A stretch of DNA of 64,000 nt. Origin: Deferribacter autotrophicus (GTDB taxonomy: Bacteria; Chrysiogenota; Deferribacteres; Deferribacterales; Deferribacteraceae). The stretch is from contig NZ_VFJB01000006.1 of assembly GCF_008362905.1 (NCBI RefSeq), forward strand, positions 186,001-250,000, written 5' to 3'. The position numbers and the translations under genes are program-made. The stretch's first letter is position 1. Each line of letters opens with the position of its first letter. Under the pieces are notes generated by a model. The model had not been told where the DNA came from and did no database searches. It saw only the letters and a list, made by a program, of their open reading frames with translations. Below are positions 35,756 through 44,917 of the stretch, one piece after another.

Positions 35756-36497
35756 ATACAGTTTTGCCTATGATAGAGTTGTCATTTTGTCTCCGGCTGC
35801 TGTTGATATCTTTTCAAAACTCGGATTGGATGACAGTATAGTCGGAGTTACGAGACATATAAAAGAGTTTAAAAAAGCGAGGAAAGTTGGATCTCATATA
35901 AAACCTAATATTGAGATTATTGCATCATTAAATCCTGATTTGATAGTCTATTCCAATGAAAAATATTTTCCAAAGCTGCTCAAATCAAAAGTAGATGCAA
36001 AATTTTATAGATATGATCCAAGAACCGTGGAAGAGATTTTTGAAAAAATTCTGGAGATTTCAAAGATGATGGATGTACCCCAAAAAGGGGTACGGCTAGT
36101 TGATGACCTTAAAGTGAAATTGAAGAAGGTTAAAAAGTTAAGAAAAATACCGAAGGTTGTTTATGAAGTTATGTATGTGCCATATATGGTGGCAGGTGAA
36201 AAGAATATTGTCTCGGATGTGATCAGGAAAGCAGGTGGTATCAATCTTGTAAAAATTAATAGAAAACTTGTGAGGTATTCTTTAGAGAAGGTGTTGGCTT
36301 TAAATCCAGATATATACATATATCAAGTTGGACCTATGAATAAAAAGGCTGTGGCACCTGAAAAAAGGTTGGAGTTTAAAAGTTTGAAATCCAAATTTGT
36401 GGAAGTGGATGAGCTCCTTTTTTCTAGGGGGAACAGCCACACTATAGATGCCATTTTGCAGTTAAACGAAATTTTTTATAGATGGAGTAATGAATGA
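35700..36497 (+). CDS. Periplasmic binding protein of the BtuF/FepB type
   Basis: A 265-residue exported binding protein with a signal peptide (about 1-23, WLCKYSFA at its end). The mature part begins YDRVVILSPAAVDIFSKL, as in the BtuF/FhuD family, with the linker-helix fold of type III binding proteins. The GTG at 35700 has GGGAGGT about 6 nt upstream, which supports this start in spite of the long overlap with the ATPase gene. Signal peptide and start agree. The ligand is likely a corrinoid or other tetrapyrrole, by context. Confidence 0.86.
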   Translation: MRFLKSILIILTVIFWLCKYSFAYDRVVILSPAAVDIFSKLGLDDSIVGVTRHIKEFKKARKVGSHIKPNIEIIASLNPDLIVYSNEKYFPKLLKSKVDAKFYRYDPRTVEEIFEKILEISKMMDVPQKGVRLVDDLKVKLKKVKKLRKIPKVVYEVMYVPYMVAGEKNIVSDVIRKAGGINLVKINRKLVRYSLEKVLALNPDIYIYQVGPMNKKAVAPEKRLEFKSLKSKFVEVDELLFSRGNSHTIDAILQLNEIFYRWSNE

Positions 36498-37267
36498 GAA
36501 AATTGGTAATTGTAGGAGCGGGAGTAGGCAAAGATTTAATTACGGTAAAGGGGTTAGAGAAGCTAAAAGAAGCTGATGTTATTTTATATGATAGACTTGT
36601 GGATGAGAAGATTCTGCAAGATTTGAATTGTAAAAAGATTTTTGTGGGTAAAACTCCATATAAACCGAGCTGTAGTCAATGTCAGATTAATAGTTTGATT
36701 GAAAAGTATCTGATGGAAGATAAAACCGTTTTACGTATAAAAAGTGGTGATGCGTCCATATATTCAAGAAGCCTTGAAGAGATTGATGTGGCAAGGGGGT
36801 GTGAGGCTGCTATTGAGATCATTCCTGGAGTAACTACTGTTTCTCATCTGGTAGCAAAAATTGAGACTGCTCTTACTGCAAGAGATGTTTCATCTGGAGT
36901 GATTTTTATCACAGGACATAAAAAAGAGGGGGAGCTTGAGCAGGCTTACAACTGGAAGGCGTTGGTGGATTTAAACATGAGTATTGTGGTATATATGGGG
37001 GTAAAAAACTTTTTGACTATATTGAAAAAACTTGTTGAAAACGGATTGAAAGAAACTACCCCTGTTGCCATAGGTGAGAAACTTGAATATCCCGATGAGA
37101 AGATTTTAATTTCCACAGTGGGTGATGTTTTAAAGGGTGGGTTCAAAATAAGCTATCCCTCCATAATGCTTATTGGAGAAGTAGTAGGTTATTCCAACCG
37201 GTTTTTAAAAGAAATGAGGCGAAAAGGTGAGGTGTGTAACAAATGCAAAGAAGGATTTATGCCCTAG
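36494..37267 (+). CDS. cobA: Uroporphyrinogen-III C-methyltransferase (SUMT)
   Basis: S-adenosylmethionine-dependent enzyme that makes precorrin-2 from uroporphyrinogen III, the branch point to cobalamin and sirohaem. The 257-residue protein has the P-loop VGAGVGKDLITVKG, DRLV (near 36), the Gly-rich GDASIYSR (near 85), the IPGVTTVSHLVA segment and FITGHKKEG. GDASIYSR departs from the usual GDPFVFGRG of SUMT, and a C-terminal extension rich in charged residues carries CNKC. The stop of the binding protein and this ATG overlap (ATGA). Confidence 0.88.
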   Translation: MRKLVIVGAGVGKDLITVKGLEKLKEADVILYDRLVDEKILQDLNCKKIFVGKTPYKPSCSQCQINSLIEKYLMEDKTVLRIKSGDASIYSRSLEEIDVARGCEAAIEIIPGVTTVSHLVAKIETALTARDVSSGVIFITGHKKEGELEQAYNWKALVDLNMSIVVYMGVKNFLTILKKLVENGLKETTPVAIGEKLEYPDEKILISTVGDVLKGGFKISYPSIMLIGEVVGYSNRFLKEMRRKGEVCNKCKEGFMP

Positions 37268-37944
37268 GATTGGGGCCTGGGGATTCCGAATACATCAGTG
37301 TCAAAGGGGTAAATGTTTTAAAATCATGCGATTTGGTGGTGGTGCCACAATCGGATAAAACGGGTAGAAGTGTTGCAAAGGAGATTGTGAAGCAATACGT
37401 AAGTGATGAAAAGATTTTTATGTATTTCTTTCCGATGAATAATGATAAAGAGCTCCTTGATAGAAGATATTCTGAATTGGCTGAAAAGATAGAGCAGTTT
37501 TTGAATGAGGGCAAAAAAGTATGTTATGTGACAATCGGTGATTTATCCATTTACAGTACTTTTAATTATCTTTATGAAAAGCTGAAAGAAAAAGAGATTA
37601 AAGTTGAAAAAATAGCAGGCATTCCTTCTTTTATTGCAGCGGCAAACAGGATAGATGAGAATATAGTGATTAAAGGGGAGTCTTTTTGCGTTGTTGAGAT
37701 GGAGAGAGATGGCAGGATGCTGGAAAAAGTTGTGAGTCTTTTTGATACAGTGATTGTTATGAAGGTGCATAAGAGATTGAAATTTTTAATAGAGTTTGTA
37801 CGAGAAAATAAAATGGTGGAAAAAGCTTATCTTGTGGAGCGATGTACTTTGGATGGTGAAAGGGTTTTTGATCTTTTAACTGATGAGGTTCCTGAAAATG
37901 CTGGATATTTATCCACAGCTATTTTGTACAGGAGAAAAGGATGA
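37243..37944 (+). CDS. cbiL: Cobalt-precorrin-2 C20-methyltransferase
   Basis: Adds the C20 methyl group in the anaerobic pathway. The 233-residue protein begins RRIYALGLGPGDSEYISVKG, as usual in CbiL/CobI, and has VTIGDLSIYSTFNYL (near 96-110) and the AGIPSFIAAANR region. It overlaps cobA by 25 bp and cbiC by 4 bp. Confidence 0.93.
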   Translation: MQRRIYALGLGPGDSEYISVKGVNVLKSCDLVVVPQSDKTGRSVAKEIVKQYVSDEKIFMYFFPMNNDKELLDRRYSELAEKIEQFLNEGKKVCYVTIGDLSIYSTFNYLYEKLKEKEIKVEKIAGIPSFIAAANRIDENIVIKGESFCVVEMERDGRMLEKVVSLFDTVIVMKVHKRLKFLIEFVRENKMVEKAYLVERCTLDGERVFDLLTDEVPENAGYLSTAILYRRKG

Positions 37945-38558
37945 AAAAAGGGGAAATGATTGAGAAGGAGAGTTTTGATATTATAGAACAGAATGTGGAT
38001 CTTTCAAATTTTAGTGAAGAAGAGAAAGTGGTAGTAAAAAGAGTTATACATGCTTCTGGAGACTTTGAGTTTGCAAAATTGATATATTTTTCAAAAGAGT
38101 GGTTAACAGATTTTAAAAATATTCTGGGAAAAAAGCCTTCTGTGATTTGTGATGTGAATATGGTAAAATCAGGTATTACGGAAAAGTATCTAAGAGTTAG
38201 CGGACTGAAAACTTATTGCTTTATTTCTGATGACGAAGTTATTAGGAGAGCTAAGGAGCTTAATAAAACTCGGGCTGAGATTTCAATGGAATATGCCTTT
38301 GATAGGTTTGAGAATATAATTTTTGTAATCGGCAATGCTCCTACCGCTTTGTTGAAAGTAATTGAGATGAGCAAAGATAGAGATGATAAAGCTGTATTTG
38401 TGGTCGGTATGCCTGTGGGGTTTGTAAAAGCTGCAGAATCTAAAAAAATGCTTGCAGAATCTCCTATTCCTTGCATTACAAATTTCGGGACAAAGGGTGG
38501 TAGCGGTATTGCCGCTGCTGCATTCAACGCTTTGATAAAGGTATGCTATCATGTTTGA
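37941..38558 (+). CDS. cbiC: Cobalt-precorrin-8 methylmutase
   Basis: Moves a methyl group from C11 to C12 to give cobyrinate. The 205-residue protein has the active-site His in VVKRVIHASGDFEFAKLI (near 37) and the late motifs GNAPTALLKVIEM and GMPVGFVKAAESK, typical of CbiC/CobH. It lies between cbiL and cobK with overlaps on both sides. Confidence 0.95.
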   Translation: MKKGEMIEKESFDIIEQNVDLSNFSEEEKVVVKRVIHASGDFEFAKLIYFSKEWLTDFKNILGKKPSVICDVNMVKSGITEKYLRVSGLKTYCFISDDEVIRRAKELNKTRAEISMEYAFDRFENIIFVIGNAPTALLKVIEMSKDRDDKAVFVVGMPVGFVKAAESKKMLAESPIPCITNFGTKGGSGIAAAAFNALIKVCYHV

Positions 38559-39246
38559 TAAATTACTGATTTTAGGTGGGACTTCTGATACTCATAGGTT
38601 TTTAAATTCATTAGAAAGTGATAATTTCATTATAACTGTGGCAACCGAATATGGATATGAGCAGTTTTCAAAAAAATATGGTAAAGATAAGGTATTGTTA
38701 ATAAAATTTGATGAGGCAAGTTTAGAAAAGTTTATCAAAGAAAATAAAATTACTAAAATTATTGATACCACGCATCCTTACGCAAAAGTGATAACAGAAA
38801 CAGCTTTGAATGTGTCAAAGAAGTTGAATATAGAGTATCTGTCGTATGTTAGAGATGATGATATTAATGTTGATTATGAAAAAGCTATATTTTTTAGTAA
38901 TATTAAAGAAGTGATAACTTTTTTAAAAGAAAAGGATTTTAGGAGAATTTTATTTACAATTGGAAGTAAAATGATGAAAGATTTTGCATTTTTAAAAGAT
39001 AAAGCTTATGTGCGTGTTTTACCTTTTGAAAATTCCATCTACGAAGTGAGAAAATATGGATTTGATTATGATAAAATTATTGCCATGCAGGGACCGTTTT
39101 CAAAGGATTTTAATGTGGCACTGATTAAAGAGCTTAAAATAGATCTTCTTATTACGAAAAAGAGTGGAAAGGCCGGTGGTTTTGAAGAGAAAATAGAGGC
39201 TTGCGAAGAAACCGGAATTTATTGTATTGTAATTGATAATGAATAA
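38551..39246 (+). CDS. cobK: Precorrin-6A reductase (CobK/CbiJ)
   Basis: NAD(P)H-dependent reductase of the corrin ring, 231 residues. The start LLILGGTSDTHRFLNSL and the motifs DTTHPYAKVITETALNVS (near 69-86) and MQGPFSKDFNVALI (near 174-187), then TKKSGKAGGFEEKIEA, are those of the CobK/CbiJ family. It overlaps cbiC and the larE-like gene by 8 bp each. Confidence 0.94.
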   Translation: MFDKLLILGGTSDTHRFLNSLESDNFIITVATEYGYEQFSKKYGKDKVLLIKFDEASLEKFIKENKITKIIDTTHPYAKVITETALNVSKKLNIEYLSYVRDDDINVDYEKAIFFSNIKEVITFLKEKDFRRILFTIGSKMMKDFAFLKDKAYVRVLPFENSIYEVRKYGFDYDKIIAMQGPFSKDFNVALIKELKIDLLITKKSGKAGGFEEKIEACEETGIYCIVIDNE

Positions 39247-39973
39247 TAAGCTAAAGGAATATTTTAAAAATTTTAAAACTGCTATTGTTGCCTTAAGTGG
39301 TGGTGCCGATAGTTCTGCGGTTTTAAAATTGGCTACAGATTACTTAGGAAAAGAGAATGTTCTAGCGGCAACTTGTGTTAATTTTAATATGTTTGTTTAT
39401 GAGATAAATTTTGCCTATAAAGTAGCCGATCTGCTGAATGTGGCATGGAAACCTTTTTATGCAAAACTTGCCAATGAGCTTTTTACAGATGATAGGGATA
39501 AATGTTTTTATTGTAAAAAAAATATCTTGGGAGAACTGGTCAAAATAAAAAAGGAATTCGGGATTGATGTTATTTTTGACGGATCAAACACTGATGATTT
39601 AGCTGATTATAGACCTGGAATGAAAGCAATAGAGATGTTTAATATTAAATCCCCGTTGTTGGAAAATGAGCTTGGAAAAGAATATGTTTCTGAAGTTATT
39701 AAAAATTCTGTTTTGAATACACTCTCATTTCATACTCAATCATGTATTGCTACGAGAATTAAAATGAAGAATGCCACAGTGGAGGATATGAGAAGGATTG
39801 AACTTGCAGAAGATAAATTAAGAGAGAAGTTTCCTGATATAAGAGTGAGATATTTTGGTGATTATTTAAAAGTGGAATTTAAAAGAGATCGTATAATCGG
39901 TGGGTTTGATAGACGCTTTATTTTTGAAGTTTTAGAAAAAATTTTTGGCGAAAAGATAAAGATAACAATTTGA
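39239..39973 (+). CDS. larE: LarE-like ATP-dependent sulfur transferase (PP-loop)
   Basis: A 244-residue PP-loop protein. The ATP motif SGGADSS (near 20), CFYCKKN (near 84), FDGSNTDDLADYRPGMKA and SPLLENELGK match LarE, which gives up a Cys sulfur to build the nickel-pincer cofactor. The late CIATRIK corresponds to the sacrificial-Cys segment (CLASRI in the best-studied LarE), and its Cys is present. LarB and LarC are not in the window. Why it sits at the end of a cobalamin block is unknown; a related sulfur transferase role cannot be ruled out. The ATG at 39239 is preferred to a TTG at 39233. Confidence 0.85.
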   Translation: MNNKLKEYFKNFKTAIVALSGGADSSAVLKLATDYLGKENVLAATCVNFNMFVYEINFAYKVADLLNVAWKPFYAKLANELFTDDRDKCFYCKKNILGELVKIKKEFGIDVIFDGSNTDDLADYRPGMKAIEMFNIKSPLLENELGKEYVSEVIKNSVLNTLSFHTQSCIATRIKMKNATVEDMRRIELAEDKLREKFPDIRVRYFGDYLKVEFKRDRIIGGFDRRFIFEVLEKIFGEKIKITI

Positions 39974-40185
39974 AAAATTAAAAGTTTTTCCAATAACATT
40001 TTCAACATTTCTGTTTTCAATCAGGCTTTCTGTAAATAATGGTTATAGCAATGTATAAAAAAGCACCATCAATAGATTAAAAAATAGACATGTTATTGAA
40101 TATGATAATAACATAAATCACTAATCTTAATAATATAATTTGATAACTATTTGATATTAAAGTGGTTTGGAAAAACCATAAATGT

Positions 40186-40201
40186 TGGCATGTGTGTTGC
40201 T
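40186..40201 (+). promoter_or_regulatory. Sigma-54 promoter of glnK-amtB
   Basis: TGGCAT-GTGTG-TTGCT, an exact sigma-54 pattern, 25 bp before the glnK start. A GCACCA half-site of NtrC type lies about 120 bp upstream (40063-40068). The rest of 39974-40225 holds no gene. Confidence 0.85.
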
Positions 40202-40207
40202 TGTTGA

Positions 40208-40564
<357 letters not shown>

Positions 40565-40573
40565 GAGGTAATT

Positions 40574-41881
40574 ATGAAAAGAATATTTTTCTCAATAATT
40601 TTTATACTATCTTATAGCATTTTGTTTGGTGCAGATGATGCTATAGATGCAAAGCAAGTACAGACAAATCTTGACTGGTTGTGGACTTTAATTGCTGCAT
40701 TTCTTGTATTCTTTATGCAGCTTGGATTTGCGATGGTAGAAACAGGTTTTACCAGAGCTAAAAATGCTGTGAATATTATTATGAAAAACCTAATGGATTT
40801 TTCTATGGGAGTTTTAGGATTTTTTGCCGTTGGATTTGCTTTAATGTTTGGTAAAAGTTATGGTGGCTTGATTGGTACAGAAGGTTTTTTCCTGCTAAAC
40901 TGGGGTCCTGGCGATAACTGGACACTAGCATTCTTTTTGTTTCAAGCAATGTTTTGTGCTACAGCTGCAACGATAGTTTCTGGAGCAATTGCAGAAAGAG
41001 CGAATTTTAAAGCATATCTTATTTTTAGTTTTCTTATGTCGGCGATAGTTTATCCTATTTTTGGTAGCTGGGCATGGGGTAGTCTATTCCATGGTAATGG
41101 GTGGCTTGAGAAATTAGGATTTATAGATTTTGCTGGTTCCACTGTAGTTCACTCGATAGGTGGTTGGGCAGCCCTTGCAGGAGCCATTGTTTTAGGACCA
41201 AGAGTTGGAAAATATTCAGCAGATGGTAAAATCAGAGCTATTCCAGGGCACAATATACCACTTGCTACTATTGGAGTTTTTATCCTTTGGTTTGGATGGT
41301 ATGGCTTTAATGTGGGTAGTGAAACTGCTGCTGATGCCGCTTTACCATTAATTGCTCTTAATACAACACTAGCACCTGCAGCTAGCTCCATTACAGCGCT
41401 GGTGGTTACGTATAACAGGTATAAAAAATTTGATGCAGGTATGGCTTTAAACGGTGTTTTGTCTGGACTTGTTGGGATAACAGCTGGTTGTGCCAATGTG
41501 ACTCCATTTGCTGCCATTTTGATAGGGGTTGTTTCAGGGGTTGTTGTTGTATATTCAGTACTCTTTTTTGAAAAAATCAAGGTTGATGATCCTGTGGGTG
41601 CTATATCTGTACATGGCGTCTGCGGAGCTTGGGGGACAATCGCAGCCGGACTGTTTAATTATAACTTTGAACAAAGAGCATGGGAGCCGGTATTTCTATC
41701 TCAAATTATAGGGGTTGTGGTGGCTTTTATATGGGGTTTTGTAATAAGCTTTATACTTTTTAAAGTGATAGATAAAATAAACAAATTTAGAGTATCAGAA
41801 GAAGAAGAATTTCTAGGACTTGATTTATATGAGCATGGAATAAAGGCATATCCGGAATTTCCTATAAGTCATATAAAATAA
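40574..41881 (+). CDS. amtB: Ammonium transporter
   Basis: A 435-residue ammonium channel with an N-terminal signal-like stretch (about 1-20) and eleven membrane helices. The family motifs FFMQLGFAMVETGFTRAKN (near 44-62), DFAGSTVVHSIGGWAALAG (near 184-202) and ISVHGVCGAWGT (near 343) contain the pore His. It should take up ammonium under limitation and be blocked by GlnK. AGGAGG precedes the ATG. Confidence 0.97.
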   Translation: MKRIFFSIIFILSYSILFGADDAIDAKQVQTNLDWLWTLIAAFLVFFMQLGFAMVETGFTRAKNAVNIIMKNLMDFSMGVLGFFAVGFALMFGKSYGGLIGTEGFFLLNWGPGDNWTLAFFLFQAMFCATAATIVSGAIAERANFKAYLIFSFLMSAIVYPIFGSWAWGSLFHGNGWLEKLGFIDFAGSTVVHSIGGWAALAGAIVLGPRVGKYSADGKIRAIPGHNIPLATIGVFILWFGWYGFNVGSETAADAALPLIALNTTLAPAASSITALVVTYNRYKKFDAGMALNGVLSGLVGITAGCANVTPFAAILIGVVSGVVVVYSVLFFEKIKVDDPVGAISVHGVCGAWGTIAAGLFNYNFEQRAWEPVFLSQIIGVVVAFIWGFVISFILFKVIDKINKFRVSEEEEFLGLDLYEHGIKAYPEFPISHIK

Positions 41882-41891
41882 AATTTAAGTA

Positions 41892-41908
41892 AGGGGGGAA
41901 TCCCCCCT
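41892..41908 (+). terminator. Weak terminator-like hairpin after amtB
   Basis: Stem AGGGGGG/CCCCCCT with a 3-nt loop (41892-41908), followed only by ATTTCT. A hairpin of good stability, but a poor T run. Confidence 0.55.
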
Positions 41909-41981
41909 ATTTCTAAAAAATACCAACTTCATAATTTTCATTATTACATAATGAGTACTGAAAAATAAATATATGAACTAA

Positions 41982-42218
41982 CTGGAATCATCCTGATTTT
42001 TTATGAGCAGGAGAATTATTTTTTGGGTTATCAATTAGTTAATCTGCAAGAAATTGAGGAAATACATTTTTTTTATTCTCACAAAACATCCAGTTTTGCT
42101 GTGAGGCAAATGCCTCTAAAACCGCCGTCTGTGGCAGTTTTATGGGCATTTGAACCAGAAAAATGTTTTTCCTAAATTTATATAAATGAGGTTTTTTACA
42201 AAAATGAGGTGACACCAG
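41982..42218. repeat. MITE-like structured element, copy B
   Basis: Outer ends CTGGAATCATCCTGATTTTT (41982 on) and AAAAATGAGGTGACACCAG (to 42218). Inside lie the inner arms GGAAATACATTTTTTTT and AAAAATGTTTTTCC, the hairpin CAAAAC-ATCCA-GTTTTG (42082-42098), then GAGGC-AAAT-GCCTC and AAAACCGCC-GTCTGT-GGCAGTTTT. It stands between amtB and riboswitch 2. Confidence 0.7.
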
Positions 42219-42265
42219 AAATCATATCACTTCCAAAATTTCAAATTTTGTGTTATTATATAACT

Positions 42266-42407
42266 GCAGGTTACGGGAAGTCCGGTGAGAATCCGGCGCT
42301 GCCCCCGCAACTGTGAGCCTGACGAAAGCCCATTAAGCCACTGTCCGGCTGTGGTCGGATGGGAAGGCGGGCGAGTAGGATGAAGGCGAGCCAGGAGACC
42401 GGCCTGC
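42266..42407 (+). promoter_or_regulatory. Cobalamin riboswitch 2 (before nrdD)
   Basis: Same core as riboswitch 1: GGGAAGTCCGGTGAGAATCC, CTGCCCCCGCAACTGTGA, GACGAAAGCCC..GCCACTG, GGGAAGGCGGGCGAGTAGGA, and GAAGGCGAGCCAGGAGACC. Closing stem GCAGG (42266-42270) with CCTGC (42403-42407). A small hairpin CCTAC/GTAGG follows (42415-42429). B12 should repress the B12-independent class III reductase and possibly the cobalamin genes after it. Confidence 0.94.
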
Positions 42408-42498
42408 TAAAAAACCTACGGAGGGTAGGATGAGTGTTTTCTCTCGTTTCTCTTAAGTCCTGATTTTTACCCCCTTAAAATTTAATCTGGAGGTTAAT

Positions 42499-44532
42499 GT
42501 GATAGAAAAAGTTGTAAAGCGTGACGGTCGTATTGTGCCTTTTGACTATGAAAGGATTGCAAATGCCATTTTTAAGGCTGCAAAGGCGGTTGGTGGTGAA
42601 GATAGAAATATAGCCAACAGACTAGCTATCGAAGTTTCAAAGATTGTGGAGGAAAAATATGGAAATATAGGCGTGGCCACTGTGGAAGAAATCCAGGATA
42701 TCGTGGAAAAAGTGCTAATTGAAAATGGTCATGCCAAAACGGCAAAAGCTTATATTTTATATCGTAAGAAAAGATCGGATATGCGAGAATTAAAAAATGC
42801 AATGGATGATGCCTTTGATTTAATAGATGAGTATATTGGAAATGCCGATTGGCGAGTAAAAGAGAATAGTAATACGACGTATTCATTACAGGGGTTGAAT
42901 AATTACATCTCATCTACAATTACTGCAAAATATTGGCTCAATAAAATTTATCCGGAAGAGATAAAAGTAGCTCACGAAAATGGTGATTTTCATATTCATG
43001 ATCTAGGAATGCTTTCGGTTTATTGCTGTGGTTGGGATTTGAGAGATTTGTTGTTGAAAGGATTTAAAGGTGTGGAAGGGAAGATTGAAAGCGCACCTCC
43101 AAAGCATTTTAGAAGTGCTCTTGGGCAAATTGTAAACTTTTTTTACACTTTGCAGGGGGAAGCTGCAGGTGCCCAGGCCTTTGCAAATTTTGATACGCTT
43201 CTAGCCCCATTTGTATATTATGATAAGCTGAGTTACAAAGACGTGAAGCAGTGTATTCAGGAGTTTGTATTTAATCTTAATATTCCAACAAGGGTAGGAT
43301 TTCAAACCCCTTTTACCAATCTGACTTTTGACTTAAAAGTGCCATCAATATATGAGAATGAAGCAGTGGTAGTGGGGGGAGAATTAAAAGATAAGACATA
43401 TGCCGAATTTCAAAAAGAGATGGATATGATCAACAAAGCGTTTATCGAGGTGATGTGTGAAGGGGATGCTAAGGGGAGAATTTTTACCTTTCCAATTCCT
43501 ACTTATAATATCACAAAAGATTTTGACTGGGATAGCGAAATCATTACAGAACTGATGAAAATGACAGGGAAGTACGGTATCCCTTATTTTGCAAATTTTG
43601 TAAATAGCGATATGAGTCCAGATGATGCTAGAAGTATGTGTTGTAGGCTTCGACTTGATAACAGAGAGTTGAGAAAAAGAGGAGGTGGATTGTTCGGTGC
43701 AAACCCGCTAACAGGCTCCATTGGGGTTGTGACCATAAATCTTCCAAGAATTGGGTATCTTGCTACAAATGAGGATGATTACTTCAAAAGACTAAGCGTG
43801 CTGCTTGAGCTAGCTAGAGAAAGTTTGAAGATTAAGAGAAAAACTTTAGAGAATTTAACTGAAAAGGGGCTTTACCCCTATGCAAAATTTTATCTTGCAG
43901 AAATCAAAGAAAGGTTTGGTCAGTACTGGAAAAATCATTTTAATACCATTGGAATTGTGGGGATGAATGAATCTTTGCAGAATTTTATTGGTGTGGATAT
44001 TGTTCATGAAGAAGGGGTGGAGTTTGCCATTAAGGTATTAAATTTTATAAATGAAAAGATTTCGGAATTTCAAATGGAAGATGATATGCTTTACAATCTA
44101 GAAGCAACACCAGCTGAAAGTACAAGTTATCGTCTTGCTAAAATTGATAAAAGCAATTTTCCAGATATTGTGACAAGTGGTAAGGAGAAACCTTATTATA
44201 CAAATTCCACACAATTACCCGTGAACTATAAACTGGATATGTTTACAGCTTTAAAACATCAGGACAGATTACAAACACTTTATACCGGTGGAACGGTATT
44301 TCATCTTTTTTTAGGTGAGTCTGTGGAAGATCCTGATTCTTTGAAACAGCTTGTTAAAAAGATAGCTTCTCAGTTCAGGTTACCTTATTTTACGATAACT
44401 CCGACATTTTCAGTATGTCCGATACACGGGTATATATCCGGAAGACATTTTGAATGTCCTAAATGTAAAGAGGAAAAAATGTATGAAATAATGAGTGAAA
44501 TAGAAAGATTAAAGTCATTACTGGAGAACTGA
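42499..44532 (+). CDS. nrdD: Class III (anaerobic) ribonucleotide reductase lacking its glycyl-radical domain
   Basis: A 677-residue reductase for ribonucleotides. It begins with an ATP-cone (about residues 1-95, KRDGRIVPFDYERI), followed by the catalytic barrel (FHIHDLGMLSVYCCGWDL, SMCCRLRLDNRELRKRGGG) and the C-terminal zinc-binding segment (CPIHGYISGRHFECPKC). After this it ends in a charged, coiled-coil-like tail, EEKMYEIMSEIERLKSLLEN. The glycyl-radical motif RVxGYxRPVQNWNxGK that should follow is absent here and is found in the 59-residue gene at 45052. The GTG at 42499 stands 4 nt after GGAGGT. Transcription is behind riboswitch 2. Confidence 0.93.
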   Translation: MIEKVVKRDGRIVPFDYERIANAIFKAAKAVGGEDRNIANRLAIEVSKIVEEKYGNIGVATVEEIQDIVEKVLIENGHAKTAKAYILYRKKRSDMRELKNAMDDAFDLIDEYIGNADWRVKENSNTTYSLQGLNNYISSTITAKYWLNKIYPEEIKVAHENGDFHIHDLGMLSVYCCGWDLRDLLLKGFKGVEGKIESAPPKHFRSALGQIVNFFYTLQGEAAGAQAFANFDTLLAPFVYYDKLSYKDVKQCIQEFVFNLNIPTRVGFQTPFTNLTFDLKVPSIYENEAVVVGGELKDKTYAEFQKEMDMINKAFIEVMCEGDAKGRIFTFPIPTYNITKDFDWDSEIITELMKMTGKYGIPYFANFVNSDMSPDDARSMCCRLRLDNRELRKRGGGLFGANPLTGSIGVVTINLPRIGYLATNEDDYFKRLSVLLELARESLKIKRKTLENLTEKGLYPYAKFYLAEIKERFGQYWKNHFNTIGIVGMNESLQNFIGVDIVHEEGVEFAIKVLNFINEKISEFQMEDDMLYNLEATPAESTSYRLAKIDKSNFPDIVTSGKEKPYYTNSTQLPVNYKLDMFTALKHQDRLQTLYTGGTVFHLFLGESVEDPDSLKQLVKKIASQFRLPYFTITPTFSVCPIHGYISGRHFECPKCKEEKMYEIMSEIERLKSLLEN

Positions 44533-44584
44533 TGGAAGTAAGAATTAAATTCTTTGCTAACGCTCACAATAACAACATGTGGTG

Positions 44585-44917
44585 CTGGCGTCACCCATTT
44601 TTTATGAAAGAGCAGTAATTTTATGTATATTATTAGTAGATTACGTAGTAAAAACAGAGGAAAAACATTGTTCTCATTCTCGTGGCACATCCAGTGCCAC
44701 TTGCGAGGCAGGTTTCGGGGAATTCGCCATCCATGGCAATTTTTTGGAAACCTTCAGGGTGTTGCACATAGTGTTGGGATACATCCTGTGAGCTATTTTA
44801 GCAGTTATTATTTGTTATTTTAAAAGCTGATGTTTATTTTTTGTGCTACACCCTGAACCCGAAAAATGTTTTTCCTCTGTATTTTAGCGTTATTTTGTAA
44901 ATTTTGGGGTGACGCTA
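44585..44917. repeat. MITE-like structured element, copy C
   Basis: Outer ends CTGGCGTCACCCATTTTTT (44585 on) and TTTTGGGGTGACGCTAG (to 44917). Inner arms GGAAAAACATTG (44659 on) and AAAAATGTTTTTCC, hairpin GTGGCAC-ATCCA-GTGCCAC (44682-44700) and AATTCGCC-ATCCAT-GGCAATTT. TGTGGTG occurs directly left and 2 bp right of the ends, a possible target duplication. An internal extra segment of about 100 bp sets it apart from copies B and D. It lies between the two halves of the ribonucleotide reductase. Confidence 0.7.

Noticed and set aside
44579-44823. Open frames of about 66-70 codons between nrdD and the glycyl-radical gene
   Set aside because: They are within repeat copy C, overlap in two frames and have no supporting ribosome site.
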